From NCBI RefSeq assembly GCF_027942865.1, contig NC_134510.1, forward strand, positions 25,971,209 to 26,035,208: 64,000 bases of DNA, given 5' to 3'. Origin of the DNA: Odontesthes bonariensis (Eukaryota; Chordata; Actinopteri; Atheriniformes; Atherinopsidae). A program made the position numbers and the translations under genes. The notes under the pieces are model-generated. The model worked only from the letters and a program-made list of their open reading frames with translations, ran no database searches and was not told the DNA's origin. Position 1 is the first letter of the stretch; the number at the start of each line of letters is the position of its first letter. Shown here piece by piece: positions 1 through 11,999 of the stretch.

Positions 1-2100
1 CTCTGCTCTAATAAAATCCTGATTTTATAACCACAGCATCATCTGACAAAATCACCTCTCAACTAGCCTGAAGACGACATCTGTGAAGTATGTTCGGTTA
101 TACTTACATGTATGATCTTCCACAGAGAAAGTTAGGAGCAGCACAATGTCTTGCACGCTTTGTCACAGAGACATATTTCAGTAAATAACTGGATTCTGCT
201 CCCATCCATGTGAACTAGGACAAAGGAGAGCTGTCCAGTTAACTGGCCGAGTCGACCTGGAGCCACGGCTCGGCTTACCTGTGCATTTTACCAATGAGAG
301 TGTTGTTTGTTAAGCTGTACATAAACGGATTTTCATTCATTCAAAGTATGTCTCATTGACCTCTTTAAAGGGCCCAGTTAGTTTTTTTCCATGTAACTAT
401 CCTCAGATAACAATAGAATGGACATTACAGGATGCATCACTGAACATCACTGAATGGGATAATCCTCATTCATCAGCACTAAAAATGTCATTACGGCATG
501 TTTCATGTGTCTCTTATCATTATTATTTTGTTAATTCAGGAGAGTACTTTCTTTTGACACTGATCACTTCCTTATCACTGAGAACCAGAAGCTGTGTGGT
601 TTGGATTTAGTAATTCAATATCACAGAAAACAATAAATAGATCATAATTGAATCATTTTGATCTGTTTTGGTCTACTCTCTAATGATCAGCAAATGTGAC
701 TTTCTGGTAGGAAGATATATTCTCTCCACTCAGTTTTTTTACCTTACACATTACACGTATTTCAGAGCAAGAGTTGTGAGAGAACACAACATCTGGTGTA
801 GGTAACGGTTCCCTTTCGAGGAAGTGAAAGCCCTCGTAAATGTTAGAGTGTAACAAAAGCTGTACATTATATAACATGACAGCAACTGTCATTTAAGCTG
901 TCTTGGGCAGCATATGTGCATCACCATCCATCTGTGCACGGTGTCCATACATTCTGAACACGTGAACGTTCAACCTAGAATTTCTGAATGAAAGCAGCTC
1001 CCTTTATGCATCAGCTTAGCGGAAGAGATGAAAGCCGTGTTTTGATTGGGGAGCAGAGCAGCTGGTTGTCACAACAGGGACCAAAAAACCCGAAGGTACG
1101 AACACAAACGTGGAAGCACATATTGGTGATGAGCGGCTGCAGCACAGCAGTGGTGTTAGAAACCCGAGCAGAGACAGGCCGTTGTGATAGCAGCCAGTGT
1201 TTACGTTACATAACTCACAGCCACCAAGCCAGAGGCAATAATAGTTCTGTAGTACATAGGAGGAGGGTGATGAAGCCACTGGGGCTGGAGGAGAGGCCTG
1301 ACCGGCAGCTGGTGTTAAGCTGGAAACAGAGCTGGAATGCAGTCAGAGTACAGTATGAAGCTGGATTTCACTGTTTCAGATGTTAGTTATGTCATTCTGG
1401 GATGATGGGCCATGTACTGCATATGACTTGAACTGCACAAGTCTTAAAGGTGGAACGGGTTTGTAACTGTTTGACTGTGTAATCCGACTGTCGGAATAAA
1501 ATCTTGAAGATTGATGTTTCATGTGCCAATTTGAACCATTTCAAACTGTCCTCGTTTTAAAACGGTTGTGGGAAAAGGACAGCAATATGGGATAAAATGG
1601 GAGTGTACGTGTTGTAACTTGTAAATACAGTTAGATTCAGAGTTCATAAATACAGCTTGTTGGCCTATTCCAATCATTCCAGCATACCCGTTGATTGAAA
1701 CTGGAATCCTGCACTGTGGCGGGAATTCACTGACTCAGACGAACTGAGAGGGTGAGAAAAAGACATGGAAAGTAAAGAAGGGGAGGTTGTGTGTAGGGAC
1801 ACAAAGTGAGTGACAGCTGAGGAGAGGGGAGGAAGGAGAGAGACAGGCTGAAGTGGTCAGGCTGATTGACAGGGTGGAAACGGTGGAATATTAACAGTAC
1901 TGTATGACAGTGAAGGGAGGGGGCGACAGGGACTGAGGGGGCAGGGTTGAAATACCTCGTAGCTGGTTTACGCATGTTTGCCAGCATAACAGATGAGAGG
2001 CGGAGGGAGGGAGTATTGGCACAAGAATAGGAAAAGAGAGAGAGAGTTTAGTGTGTCTGTCCTGGGGAGATGCACACGGCCAATAACTAGGTCTCCAGTA
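1..2100. other. Intergenic stretch, no gene recognised
   Basis: No open frame here resembles a known protein, and none links to a second exon through good splice sites. AATAAA hexamers on the + strand near positions 10 and 1494 could mark the 3' end of an upstream + strand gene lying outside the window, but nothing coding supports that. The last few hundred bases are purine-rich and lead into the promoter of the kinase gene. Confidence 0.5.
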
Positions 2101-2119
2101 AACATCTCTGAGCGTCCTC

Positions 2120-2126
2120 TATAAAG
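2120..2126 (+). promoter_or_regulatory. TATA box of the SBK-family kinase gene
   Basis: TATAAAG lies about 195 bases upstream of the proposed start codon at 2316. This would put the transcription start near 2150 and leave a 5'UTR of about 165 bases with no intron before the start codon. No expression data are available, so the transcription start is inferred. Confidence 0.5.
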
Positions 2127-2315
2127 CTGCTGTGCTACTGCTTGGAACCACGGATCGAAGGCGCAAATATCAGCTTCAATTCTAGTTTGATTGTCTGTCC
2201 AGCAGCAGACAGTGAACATATCTCCAGCTTTGAATAGCACTATCAAAAGAGCACGTGATTAGATGCTGACAAGAGCCGAGACAAACTGAACAAAGATCAT
2301 CCAACTGAACCGAGA

Positions 2316-5300
2316 ATGACAGTGAGTATTGTACATGATTCCTGTCAGTTTAAATGTGGCACATAACTTTAGCTGCACCGTTGAATGACAGTCTTACAAC
2401 TTGTCACACGTGGTGTAGAGAATAGGGATGTAATTCCAATAAAACACATAAATGCAGGTGTTTCATGTATGTGCAGACAGCTTTATGTATCCTATCTTTT
2501 GTGACTATATGGTAAGATGACATCCAGGTATTACATAAACGCACCCATCGCTATTTATTGCAAAAATTGCTCTGAGGCTCCAGATGCTTAATAAACAAGC
2601 TGCTGAGAGGCTTTTCAGGTTCCGATGTGGAACACTTACTGGACACTGGACGTTCACCATCGGAGCCCGAATTGAAATCTAACAGCACTTGTTGCTTTAT
2701 GACACAGGCTACAAACCAAAAAGAGTTTGATTGATAGTCACCTCAGCCTACACGCTCCTGAAGCAACAAAACTGTGCACTGATTAATATAACAGAGCCAA
2801 CGAGTCACTTGGCTAAGCTGTGACCTGGTTCAAAAAAACAATTCCCAGTGCATAATGAATTATGCTTGTTTACCTCTGGCATGTGTGGAATGAAAAGCAG
2901 CTGAAGAATATCATCATATGTCAACTACAACATAACAGCTCTGGGAATAAAACTTAGATGTGCATTTGGGAATTTAACTCTTAAACACCATCTACACTAT
3001 ATACATCAAATCGGATGTAGGCCTACAGGTTTTCCAGTGGAAACACGCTGGCTTTCTTAGCATGTAGGTCGTCACAAGTGCGGTGAGCAGGTGTCTTTTT
3101 AAGGGTCTAAAATGTTAGAAGGCGCAAACTGTTTCGACAGAGCAGAATCAAGCTTGCCACCAGACATCTTATCTGTGCTATGCAGCTCTCTAAATCTGCT
3201 TAAAGCCTTATGCTGCTCATTCAATCAATTTGTGTGTTTCAAAGTACAGTACTGTGAAAAAGTCCTGAGCCACAACTTATTTGTTTTTGTTAAATTTTGC
3301 CTCCAATGAACCAGACTTTTTTTTGTAAGATTTTAAAGCGGTCTTGAGAAGTAGTTTTTCAGGCTTTCTGAAGGTTCTTCAACGGTTTTCTGTGGACGTT
3401 GGCTGCTTTTTCCATCGTTTTCTGTCTGGTCCTTGTACCTGACCATTTTCCGAAGAAATTTTTTTTTTTTATGGAACACTAACCTTTCATTCAAACATGA
3501 AAAGGCGCCTAACTCAAGGGATAAACCGGTGCTCTGTCCACACATAAAAGACAACAAAATCAAAGAAACACATTTTCCTGGCAACAAATGGAGAAATGAG
3601 CTGAAGATTTTTGCAAATTGCTGTAAACCATGACATAAACCTGTTTTGTGGAAAGCCTTCAGTGTCATATAGAAGCATCTGATCTTTTGATCTGGACAAT
3701 TTCAGTGAAGATCCCAACTGGCTCATTACTCCTCATCCCGAAGTACTGATTAATATTACCACAACAACCAAATCTTACGACTGACTGCAAGGACACAACA
3801 TGCGCGATTATATAAAAACAAAATGCGCTGCCTGTTTACACAAGGTCACAAGTAAAGATATATTATCCCCTTGTGATTGCTTCATTTTTTTTGTGTTGGG
3901 CTGCGTGTCTTCGTTGTTCACACCCTTCAGAGTTCGCTGCTGCTTGGACTCAGAGACTGACTGACAGTGCCAAATGTTCAGATAGTCATGATAACACGGC
4001 TGGAATTAACCCCATCTACTAAAAAGATTTGTGAGGATCAAACCAGATCAGCTGAAAATGACAATATGTTCCACTAATTTCCTGCCAAGTGCTTGCTCGG
4101 AGACATCCTAACAAGCACGTGCATGCACATAAATGAAGAAGGTTAATGAGATTTGTGGCGTCCAGGCCTCGTCATGTTGCAGGTTCAGAATGTGCAGCGT
4201 CAGATGCACACTTCATTTTTCGTAGTTACTTATCATCACCTGTTGGCCAAGCTGTGGATCTTGTTTCTCTTGATGCCACAGAACTAATCAGGCATCATGC
4301 AATGACACAGAATATGGAGTATGATACAAAATATTTGTGTCTGTTTGCTTGTATCCAGGCTGCAGCAGCTCAAGAACTTGACGAGCTATGTTTCCTGTCG
4401 GCGCAGTCCATGCCCAGTCTGAAGGTATCCCAACACTTTCAGATGGTAAAGCTTTTAGGAGAGGGATCGTACGGAAAGGTCATGCTGGCTGTGCACAGAA
4501 AGAGAGGTTAGTGCATATTCAAAGTTAACACTTAGTAAAGTACAAAGGTAAAGTTGTGAAATTTTGTAAATTGTACAGTCCTGTGCAAACATTTTGTACC
4601 ACCTCTCGTTTCTTCATATATTGCCAGAAAAACAGGAAATAAGTGCAGCAACTTATCAAAACGTGCAAACATAAATGGAAAGACAAAACACACAGTTTGT
4701 GCAATTCTAACAAGCGTTGGGTCAACAGTTGATCTGAGCATCTTTATTCTTCAACACAGCCTGAACCCTCTTAGATAAGCTTTTCAGTCATTTTTTAAAG
4801 TAGTCTTCAGGAATAGTTCTCCAGGCTTCTTGAAGCTCATTTCAAAGCTCTTCTTTGGATGTTAGCTGCCTTTTGTTCTGTTCTCAGTTAAGATGATCCC
4901 ACACTGCTTCAATAATGTCCAGGTTCTGGGGAGGATTCATCCCTCCATGAGAGTTGTTGCCTCTGGTTTTCAGTCCACTTCTTGTGTCATTTGGCATAGC
5001 TCAGCCTTTTCTCCCTGTTTCCTTTCATTAAAAAAGGCTTCTTGACAGCCACCCTTCATGGAGACCATTTCTGATGAGGCTTCAGTGAACAGTAGATGGA
5101 TCAACTGAAGGTCCAGATGCATCTCTCAGGTCCTGTGCCAGGATTTTTTCCTCTTTCTTGAGGACATCTCTTTATGATACTGTTCATCTGCTGTCGATAG
5201 TTTTTTATTTTGTCCTCCACTTGTCCAGTTTCCTCGACACACTGCACACCATGCTGAGATATGCCGTTTTTTTTTAGCTAATGTTTCTTTTGGAATCATC

Positions 5301-8300
5301 TCGTTGATGCAATAATAGTATTTTCTCTTTTTCTATACTAAAAACATGAAGACACGAGGGAGGCTCGAGATCTTTGCACAGGTCTGTGTCTTACAAAGAG
5401 GCTAAACATTGTGTGTGGTCAGCGCTGCCATAACATGAGGACAGATCGCTGTCTTGATAGTGTTCACTTAACCTTTTGCACTTCTGTCGCTGTAATGAAG
5501 TGCTTTGGTACATTCTCTGAGATAGAGTTGCTGCAGCGGCAGTGAAGCCGTGAAACAGAGTCGTCCCAAAGGGGAAGTTATATTTGTTCGCAGTGTCAGT
5601 GATGAACAACACTCACAGTCCATCAACGATGACAGGTTTTAAATTGTGTGCCGTTTAAATCTGCTTCATTCCCACCAGGAACTCCAATGGCTCTGAAGTT
5701 CTTCCCTCGGCAGTCCACGTCACTCACCTCTTTCCTGCGTGAATACAATCTCTCCCTTTCTTACTGCACACATCCCTCTCTGACACGGGCCCTTGGCATC
5801 TTCTTCTCCACGCCGTCCTACTATGTCTTTGCCCAGCAAGCTGGTCTCTATGGTGATCTCTACAGTGTCATTGTGTCAGAGGTCAGTTTGGCTGATGTGT
5901 GGCATGAATCATGCTTTTTATGGGCTGCAGCCGGGCTTCTCAGAGGCGACATGTATATCCCACTAATCTGCAATAGGAAACATTTGAAACATCTTTTGTG
6001 GCAAAAATAACTTCACAAAACTACACAATATATTTGACAATAATCCAGGCAGTGAGGATTGTTGACTGAAATCTGCATGACAGACATATTCAGTGCTGCA
6101 ACTGTCCAGAAAGCTTATCATAGATGTCCACGCTTCGGCTCTCTCAGAGGGAATTGAACTGCTGATCCAGATATTTTGAGTTCTCTTTACTGCCAGCAAA
6201 AACTTGAGACGTGCTTGATAGCTGCTCTCAGTTCACCTACTTCTGTGTTTGTGTTTCTGCCAGTAACACAACCGAGTACTGATAAGAAGAAGGGCAACCT
6301 GCTTTAATTTAATGGAGAGATAGCACTTGAAGTGAAGCAGGGATTTCCAAAAGCGTCACCATCAACTACAATGACGCAGATTCTGTTGACTTTATGCCAG
6401 TACTAAAGTGCTTCATGTTATTTTCATTTCTGGGCTATTCTTAGTCAATTCAGGAAGACTTTTCAAAATTTCCCACCATCAGATTTTTTCACTGGTGAAA
6501 GGTGTCTATAAACTGCGATATCCCAAGAATCAGAGCCATATGTAGCATTTTTACGAAGTTTCAGCCACTTTAGAGAGTGGCTCAGATTTGAGCTTTTACC
6601 CGAGATGATCAGAGACGTTTCGTGGTCACAGTGAGGTATACATGTTTGTTTTTGGGGGACAGATATGTAGTTAATCTAAAAGGCTCTGTGTCGTGACTTT
6701 TATCAGATACAGGAATTCCTAATGGGTCAAAATATATACAGCCAAAAGTTTTTATTTGTTTATTAAAAGATTTTTAAAAAAAACTATTAAAGATGTCCAG
6801 CTGATACTATTTTATTTTTAGCTTTTTTTCCAGTATGTGCAGAAACTGGCATTTAAAGATGGATCCAGGGCGAAAAAGCCAAATTCGGCATATTTTAGAT
6901 TAAAGAAGTTAAAAAAAAAGAAGATGCACGTGGGACAAATAAAAATCTACATGTCTGTACAGAACCACATCAGGTGTAGAAATGCATTAAAATGCATACT
7001 TTGAAAAGATATGACTGAATTAATTAAAAATGTTATTTTGTAGCTAAAATAATATCTTATTAAACCCCAAATTGCGCGTGAATTCATTCCAATTATCATT
7101 GTTCATTTTCAAGATAAACCTTTTGTCTTTAACAACGTGTTGAAGTTGCCATGTTAGAAGACTAATGAATACAACTACATTTAATTACATCACATTTCTT
7201 TTTCATGACAAAAGTTTTGTAATTGAATGGAAATTATAATATGAAATTAATCGTTTGCTAATTAGATAAATATTTAAATATTTCTCATTGTTACAGAACA
7301 GTTTTCGCCTGATTTAACCTCCTGCAGCATTTAAACTACACAAATACCGACAACTGTTTGTTTCAAAATAAGAGAAGTCTTTAACACTTTTTGAGGTTTG
7401 AATTTTCAAGACAAACCTGAAGAAAAAAACCACCTCTGACTTTTAACAGTGTTTTGACAAACTGTCCTGATGAAATGTGTCTACATGGACTAAATGTCCA
7501 TCTGTCCCCATAGTCAAAATGTTGAGTAAAAGATATTTTACCAAACAAAAAACAGCCTTTGGGATTTCCCCACCATCGCTTTCACCAGAACCAAACAAAA
7601 GAAAAGAAAAACTGAGATGACATGACCCTCTTTCTCCTGTTCCTCACTGTCTGTCTGTTTGTTTTAGGTCGGCATCGATGAAGACTGTGTGCAGAGAGTG
7701 ATGTCCCAGCTGAGTGGTGCCGTCACACACCTCCACTCGCTGGGCTTCGTCCACCGCGACATCAAACCTGAGAACATCTTCCTGTGTGACAGTTCCTGCC
7801 GCTGGGTCAAACTGGGTGATTTTGGCCTCACCCGGGCCATCGGCTCCACCGTTCGAGCTGTGTGGTATGAGTCGCCTTTCTGCACACCGGAGGTGGAAGC
7901 TGCCAAAGAGGCTGAGAAAGAGGTGGAGAGGAGGCAGAGAGAGGGGATTGAGGAGGAGGTGGAGGACATCTGGATAACAGTGGAGCCCTGTATTGACAGC
8001 TGGGCCCTTGGTGTGCTCATCTACTGCCTTCTAACTGGCTGCTTCCCCTGGGAGGAGAGCACTCATGACGACCGTGGCTACCGTAGATACAAGGAGTGGT
8101 TTGGCTGTGAGGCTGAAAAGAGAGAAGTTGAGAGGAGGGATGAGGAGGACATTGATGGTTACAGAGTCATGGAGCAAAAACAAAGAGACAACCCTCCTCC
8201 CTCACAGTTTGGGGGCCTCAGCCCACTTGTGATGACTCTTTTAAAGGAGCTGCTCCACCCTGAGCCCAAGCTCAGAGGAAGCCCAGAGGAGATCCTGAGC

Positions 8301-8441
8301 TACCTGGGAGGGCCATGGCTCATGAAGACAGTAAGAGAGGAGAAGAAGAAAGCCGAGGAGGCTGAGAAGGAAGCCAGAAAAATAAGAGAAAGAGGAGGAG
8401 TAGAAGCAGAGCTGCTGAGGGAAGGAAGAGGAGAGAGATGA
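2316..8441 (+). CDS. sbk3: SH3-domain-binding kinase family protein (SBK2/SBK3 type), 4 coding exons
   Basis: Exons 2316-2321, 4359-4506, 5679-5881 and 7668-8441 join in frame to 376 residues. Exon 1 codes only Met-Thr before a GTGAGT donor. The kinase landmarks are visible: glycine loop GEGSYGKV (residues 36-43), ATP lysine in ALKF (Lys58), catalytic HRDIKPEN (Asp150), DFG (Asp170) and the F-helix Asp in DSWALGV (Asp229). The usual APE is TPE (192-194), followed by a charged insert (about 196-221) rich in Glu, Lys and Arg. The C-terminus is another Lys/Glu-rich segment. Wording around the glycine loop and DSWxLGV fits SBK3, while HRDIKPEN resembles SBK1, so the paralogue is not settled. SBK proteins are small Ser/Thr kinases; mammalian SBK2 and SBK3 are mainly heart-expressed. 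A poly(A) signal lies near 8797. The family is secure; the symbol is tentative. Confidence 0.85.
3244..3720 (+). repeat. Interspersed repeat, copy 1 (kinase intron 1)
   Basis: This stretch shares wording with 4572-5290 and 43441-44440. All three begin with an 'actgtg(c/a)aaaagtc' type phrase, then share a block of roughly 80 bases (here about 3353-3430) around 'caggctttctgaag' and 'gttggctgctttt'. All lie on the + strand and all are in introns. Divergence is high, so the copies look old. The wording resembles decayed DNA-transposon sequence common in fish, but I cannot name the family. Confidence 0.55.
4572..5290 (+). repeat. Interspersed repeat, copy 2 (kinase intron 2)
   Basis: This is the second copy of the family seen at 3244-3720 and 43441-44440. 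The shared block is near 4811-4893 ('gaatagttctccaggcttc', 'ggatgttagctgcc'). A later block, 'gatggatcaactgaagg' followed by 'cacttgtccagtttcctc' and 'tgctgagatatgcc', also matches the 43.4-44.4 kb copy. It is longer than copy 1 and has no intact open frame. Confidence 0.55.
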
Positions 8442-8796
8442 ACTTAGTCTTTTTCAGTTTCAAGACTGTTTCTTTGAATATGTTGACATTATGTTGCTGT
8501 ATGATTATAGATATGACTCCAGTCCAAGTGTACATTGTGCTGCATTTTTCATATATTTGTAAATATCCTCAATCAAGTTACCGCTGTCATCATTGTACAT
8601 ATTTCTGTGTTCCTGTTAGTGTGTTATGATGTATTGATTATACCAGAATTTGATGGCCGAGTTGAAAAATGTTTATAAAATCCACATTGAGATTGTTTTA
8701 ATAGAATAACCCTGTTCTTTGTCATGATGGTGTCATGATGTTATGTACAGAAAAATATCACCATCACCAAACCATTGTAATACTGTATTAAATGTA

Positions 8797-8802
8797 AATA
8801 AA
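8797..8802 (+). terminator. Poly(A) signal of the SBK-family kinase gene
   Basis: AATAAA lies about 355 bases after the stop codon and implies a short 3'UTR. It is the first canonical hexamer downstream on this strand. Confidence 0.5.
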
Positions 8803-8869
8803 AACAGATTGCATTCAAACACTGGGTCGAGTTGAAAATCATACAATACATCATATCCACTGCTGAGAC

Positions 8870-8975
8870 AAAATCCTCTTGAAATGCATTTTTTAGAAAA
8901 TGATGTGCTCATTTTGAATTTGATGGCAACTCCACTCATCAGAAAAGTTGGGAGTTCACAACAGATTAGAAAAGT
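8870..8975 (+). repeat. Decayed end of a fish repeat ending in an 'AAAAGTTGGGA' motif
   Basis: 'cattttgaatttgatggcaac' followed shortly by 'cagaaaagttgggag' resembles the terminal part of the same interspersed family whose other end lies at about 18003 ('ttccaaaaaagttgggac'). No coding capacity remains. Confidence 0.4.
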
Positions 8976-9408
8976 TTGCTCCACAAAAAAAATAAAACAC
9001 AGTGGAACATCTCACAAGTTACTGGATTAATAGATCGGCAAAATGACTTGGTATAGAAATTAGAGATGCTCAATCTTAACAAATAAAAATGAAAGATTTT
9101 CTACTGTGTGTAAGAGTGCATGGGTTTGTATTTTGCAACATTAAATTGCAAAGAATTTAAGGATGGAGAATTGCAATGCACATGATATCATTAAGATATT
9201 CAGAGAATCGAGACAAATCTCTGTACACAAAAGAATGAAATGCTTTATTGTGAGATAACTAATCCTTTACCCACCACCTCTGTTCTCATTTTAAACCCAC
9301 ATGTGTACCTCAAATGTAAACTCACAACCTTGCATTTTTTCATGAATATCAAATTCTTTCAAATATTTGCAGCCAACATAAAAGAATCCCTCTTAAGCAA
9401 CTCTAAAG

Positions 9409-9457
9409 AGCGCATCCAAGTGACATCTTGGATGCGCTGCAGCAACAGGTGCTGCAG
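9409..9457. other. Two adjacent perfect hairpins
   Basis: Hairpin 1 has 12-base perfect arms at 9409-9420 and 9427-9438 around a 6-base loop. Hairpin 2 has 8-base perfect arms at 9437-9444 and 9450-9457 around a 5-base loop. They overlap by two bases. No gene covers them. The arms are too short for a typical microRNA precursor, so function is unknown. Confidence 0.6.
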
Positions 9458-9769
9458 AACAGTACGGACACATCTAAAATTGGACTGAACAATACAACCT
9501 GATAGAATTACCAGTATGATCTTCTTCCAAGTGTGTGGTGTGTTGTAAGCTCCGAGCATACTATCATCAGCAGAACAGACATGTTATTCATATAACCGAT
9601 TGAAGAACATAAATTTTATACAGTCCTTGGTACCGTCTGTGGTGCATGGCTGATCGACATGCTGACAGTAAATAAACCTTATGTGGATGGTTGACCTCCA
9701 TATTTTTTGTGGGCTGAGTTGTCATCTGTCAAAGTGAACTGTTTCTGGAAGACAAATCACATGCACTCC

Positions 9770-10152
9770 TGCACTCCGGTCTTTTATCAGTTCCCAGAGT
9801 CAGAACCAGACATGGAGAAGCTGCATTCAGCTTCTATGCTCCACATGTCTGGAACAAACTCCCAGAAAGCCTCAGATCAGCTGAAACACTCAGTGTATAT
9901 AAGTCCAGGTTGAAGACACACCTATTTTCATCTGCATTTGAATAAAGCTCCAAATCTGAAGCTTGAGTTTCAAAACTTAATCACATTTTAACTACTGATT
10001 TTATCTATTGTTCTTATTTCTTTCTTTTTTGTTTAAAATTTAAATCGTGCTTTTTATTTCTACTGTTTTAATGTATCTGTAAATCACTTTGAATCACCTT
10101 GTTGTTGAATTGTGCTATACAAATAAACTTGCCTTGCCTTGCCTTGCCTTGC
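9770..10152 (+). mobile_element. LINE 3' end with (CCTTG)n tail
   Basis: The translation around 9840-9930 keeps the pattern of the reverse-transcriptase C-terminus of fish non-LTR elements (approximately 'lWNsLPeslRsAetlsvyKSrLKTHlF', in decayed form). It is followed by an AT-rich 3'UTR, the phrase 'gtgctatacaaataaacttg' and a terminal CCTTG pentamer repeat. The element is 5'-truncated and inactive. Confidence 0.65.
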
Positions 10153-10159
10153 AACCTCC

Positions 10160-10275
10160 ATTTATGTTGCAACCTCTGAGTCATGCTTGATGTTAACTCT
10201 CTCTGCCGCTGTTTAAGCGACCTTGGGTACCCTGAAAGGTGCTATATAAGTCCAAGTTATTATTATTATTACTGT
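10160..10275 (+). mobile_element. 3' tail of an L2-like LINE (or SINE sharing its tail)
   Basis: 'gcgaccttgggtaccctgaa' followed by 'ggtgctatataagtccaag' and a TTA-repeat is the same 3' end that appears on the other strand at 42925-43010. It lies directly after the (CCTTG)n tail of another LINE fragment. Confidence 0.6.
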
Positions 10276-11359
10276 TGATGCAAAGCCGGCACTACGCAAA
10301 CTTGTAAAATCTCAGCTCTGCACCACATTAAACTTATCTTTAGATTGAACTAAATTAGATTTAGTCTTCCAATTTGCAAAGCAGGCAACAGCATAGTATT
10401 CAGTTTGGAGTGAGTCCCTGTTGGTAGCACCTGCTAATGTGCAGTGTGAGAGTGTGTGTATGCCAGTAGGATCTTTGCTAACCCCTGTGCTGAGGGCCAC
10501 TCCAGATGGATTTATAAATAGACCCCAAGCCCATCCATTTGCACAAAATGCACATCATCACCTCCCCCTGACAATCTGCACTCCACAGGCCTCCAAATGC
10601 AAAAGTCAAGCTGCCCCGGCACCCTAAGGCCTACAACAGCACAATCTAATGAAACCCTCTGACCCACGATGCCCATTAATTCCTTTCTTCTCTGTTCTCG
10701 TTCCATCTCCAGCCCTTGTGTAGATAACTTTTCTCGTGCCATGCACCTCAGACATTATCTTTTCCGTTCATCTTTGCTCCACTGTTCAGATCGGCACTCC
10801 CTCTCATTCCTTCACGCTCCGGACCTTCTTCTTCTCGGGTGACAGCTAATGTAAATCAAAAGCTGCTTCAGTATCAGTAGCTCATGTTACGGCCTGTTTA
10901 CATTAAAACGTCCTCTTTTGTAACTGCCATATGTGAGTTTCTAGGAAACGGTTCATCTGACCCATGTGACACTCAGCTGGGGAATAAAGGAGGACCACAG
11001 TCTGACAAATGGAAACACATGGTGCAGACCAGAGAGGCATCAGAGCGCCAACACAAAGATGCTGATCGAGGTGCAAATCTGCTGATCTTCATAACAACAC
11101 ATGGCATGATGAAAACAGGAGAAACATTACAAGGCAAACATGTGGATTGCCGGGCATCAATTAAAAGTGAAAAAACACAGAGACTTCAACTGACTCAGTA
11201 TGCTGCTACCTGCTTTTTAACAGGTACAGAAATAAATTGCTGCCCTTCTCTCATTCCTATTGGGTTTTTAAAAATATTTTATTACTTGTTTTTTAAAGCC
11301 TAAATGGCCAAGGAATCTCTGAAATGTTTCCTAAATCATGAGTTTTCACTAAAGGTAAT

Positions 11360-11572
11360 CTGGCTAACAGACCCAGCAGGCAAACTCAGTGTCTTCTTTT
11401 AAATCCCTTCTTGAAACTCATACATTGACCTAATGGCATTTTCATCTTACAATTGGTGTTTTTTATATATTTTTTTCACTATTATTGTTTGTTCCTGTAT
11501 TATTAGTAAAGAACTTTGTCCTGTGATTTTGAAAGGTGCTCTATGAATAAAGGTTTTAGTATCAATAAAACC
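11360..11572 (+). mobile_element. LINE 3' end fragment
   Basis: A short coding remnant reading roughly 'KLSVSSFKSLLETHT' is followed by a T-rich stretch and 'ttgaaaggtgctctatgaat' then 'aaaggtttta'. That is the usual arrangement of a fish LINE 3' terminus. It is strongly 5'-truncated. Confidence 0.55.
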
Positions 11573-11999
11573 CCATGCTGGGAAGATTAAGCTAAACTCA
11601 CTCATGTATGTTCTTTCAAGTCAAGAAAGATTAGAAATGTATGAAGATAAATGATACAGACACCAAATACGCTCATATATATACTTATGTAATGTCAGCA
11701 AGACTGATCTTACGCTGCCAATATTAAATAAAGTATATTTCAGCACAAAAAGTTGACACTTTCTAACTTTAAAGTGTCCTGTGATGTTCAGACTAAAGTA
11801 TTGCTATCTTATCTTCATAAAAGCTCATAATCTTTTAAAACAGCAAGACAGATGATACGGAGAAAACAAGATGTTTAAAAGATTTATAGCGATATCTAAT
11901 AAACAAAGTCACCTGCTGTGAGAGGGATACACAAAAAGAGATACTGACACCAGAGCGGGATGGATATATCACAGTGGAACAAATTAAGAATTTATAAAC

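Noticed and set aside
4146-4511. Open frame starting at 4146 as the N-terminus of the kinase
   Set aside because: A strong acceptor at 4351-4358 and a perfectly phased Met-Thr exon at 2316-2321 with a TATA box upstream give a better start. The extra residues from 4146 show no resemblance to SBK proteins.
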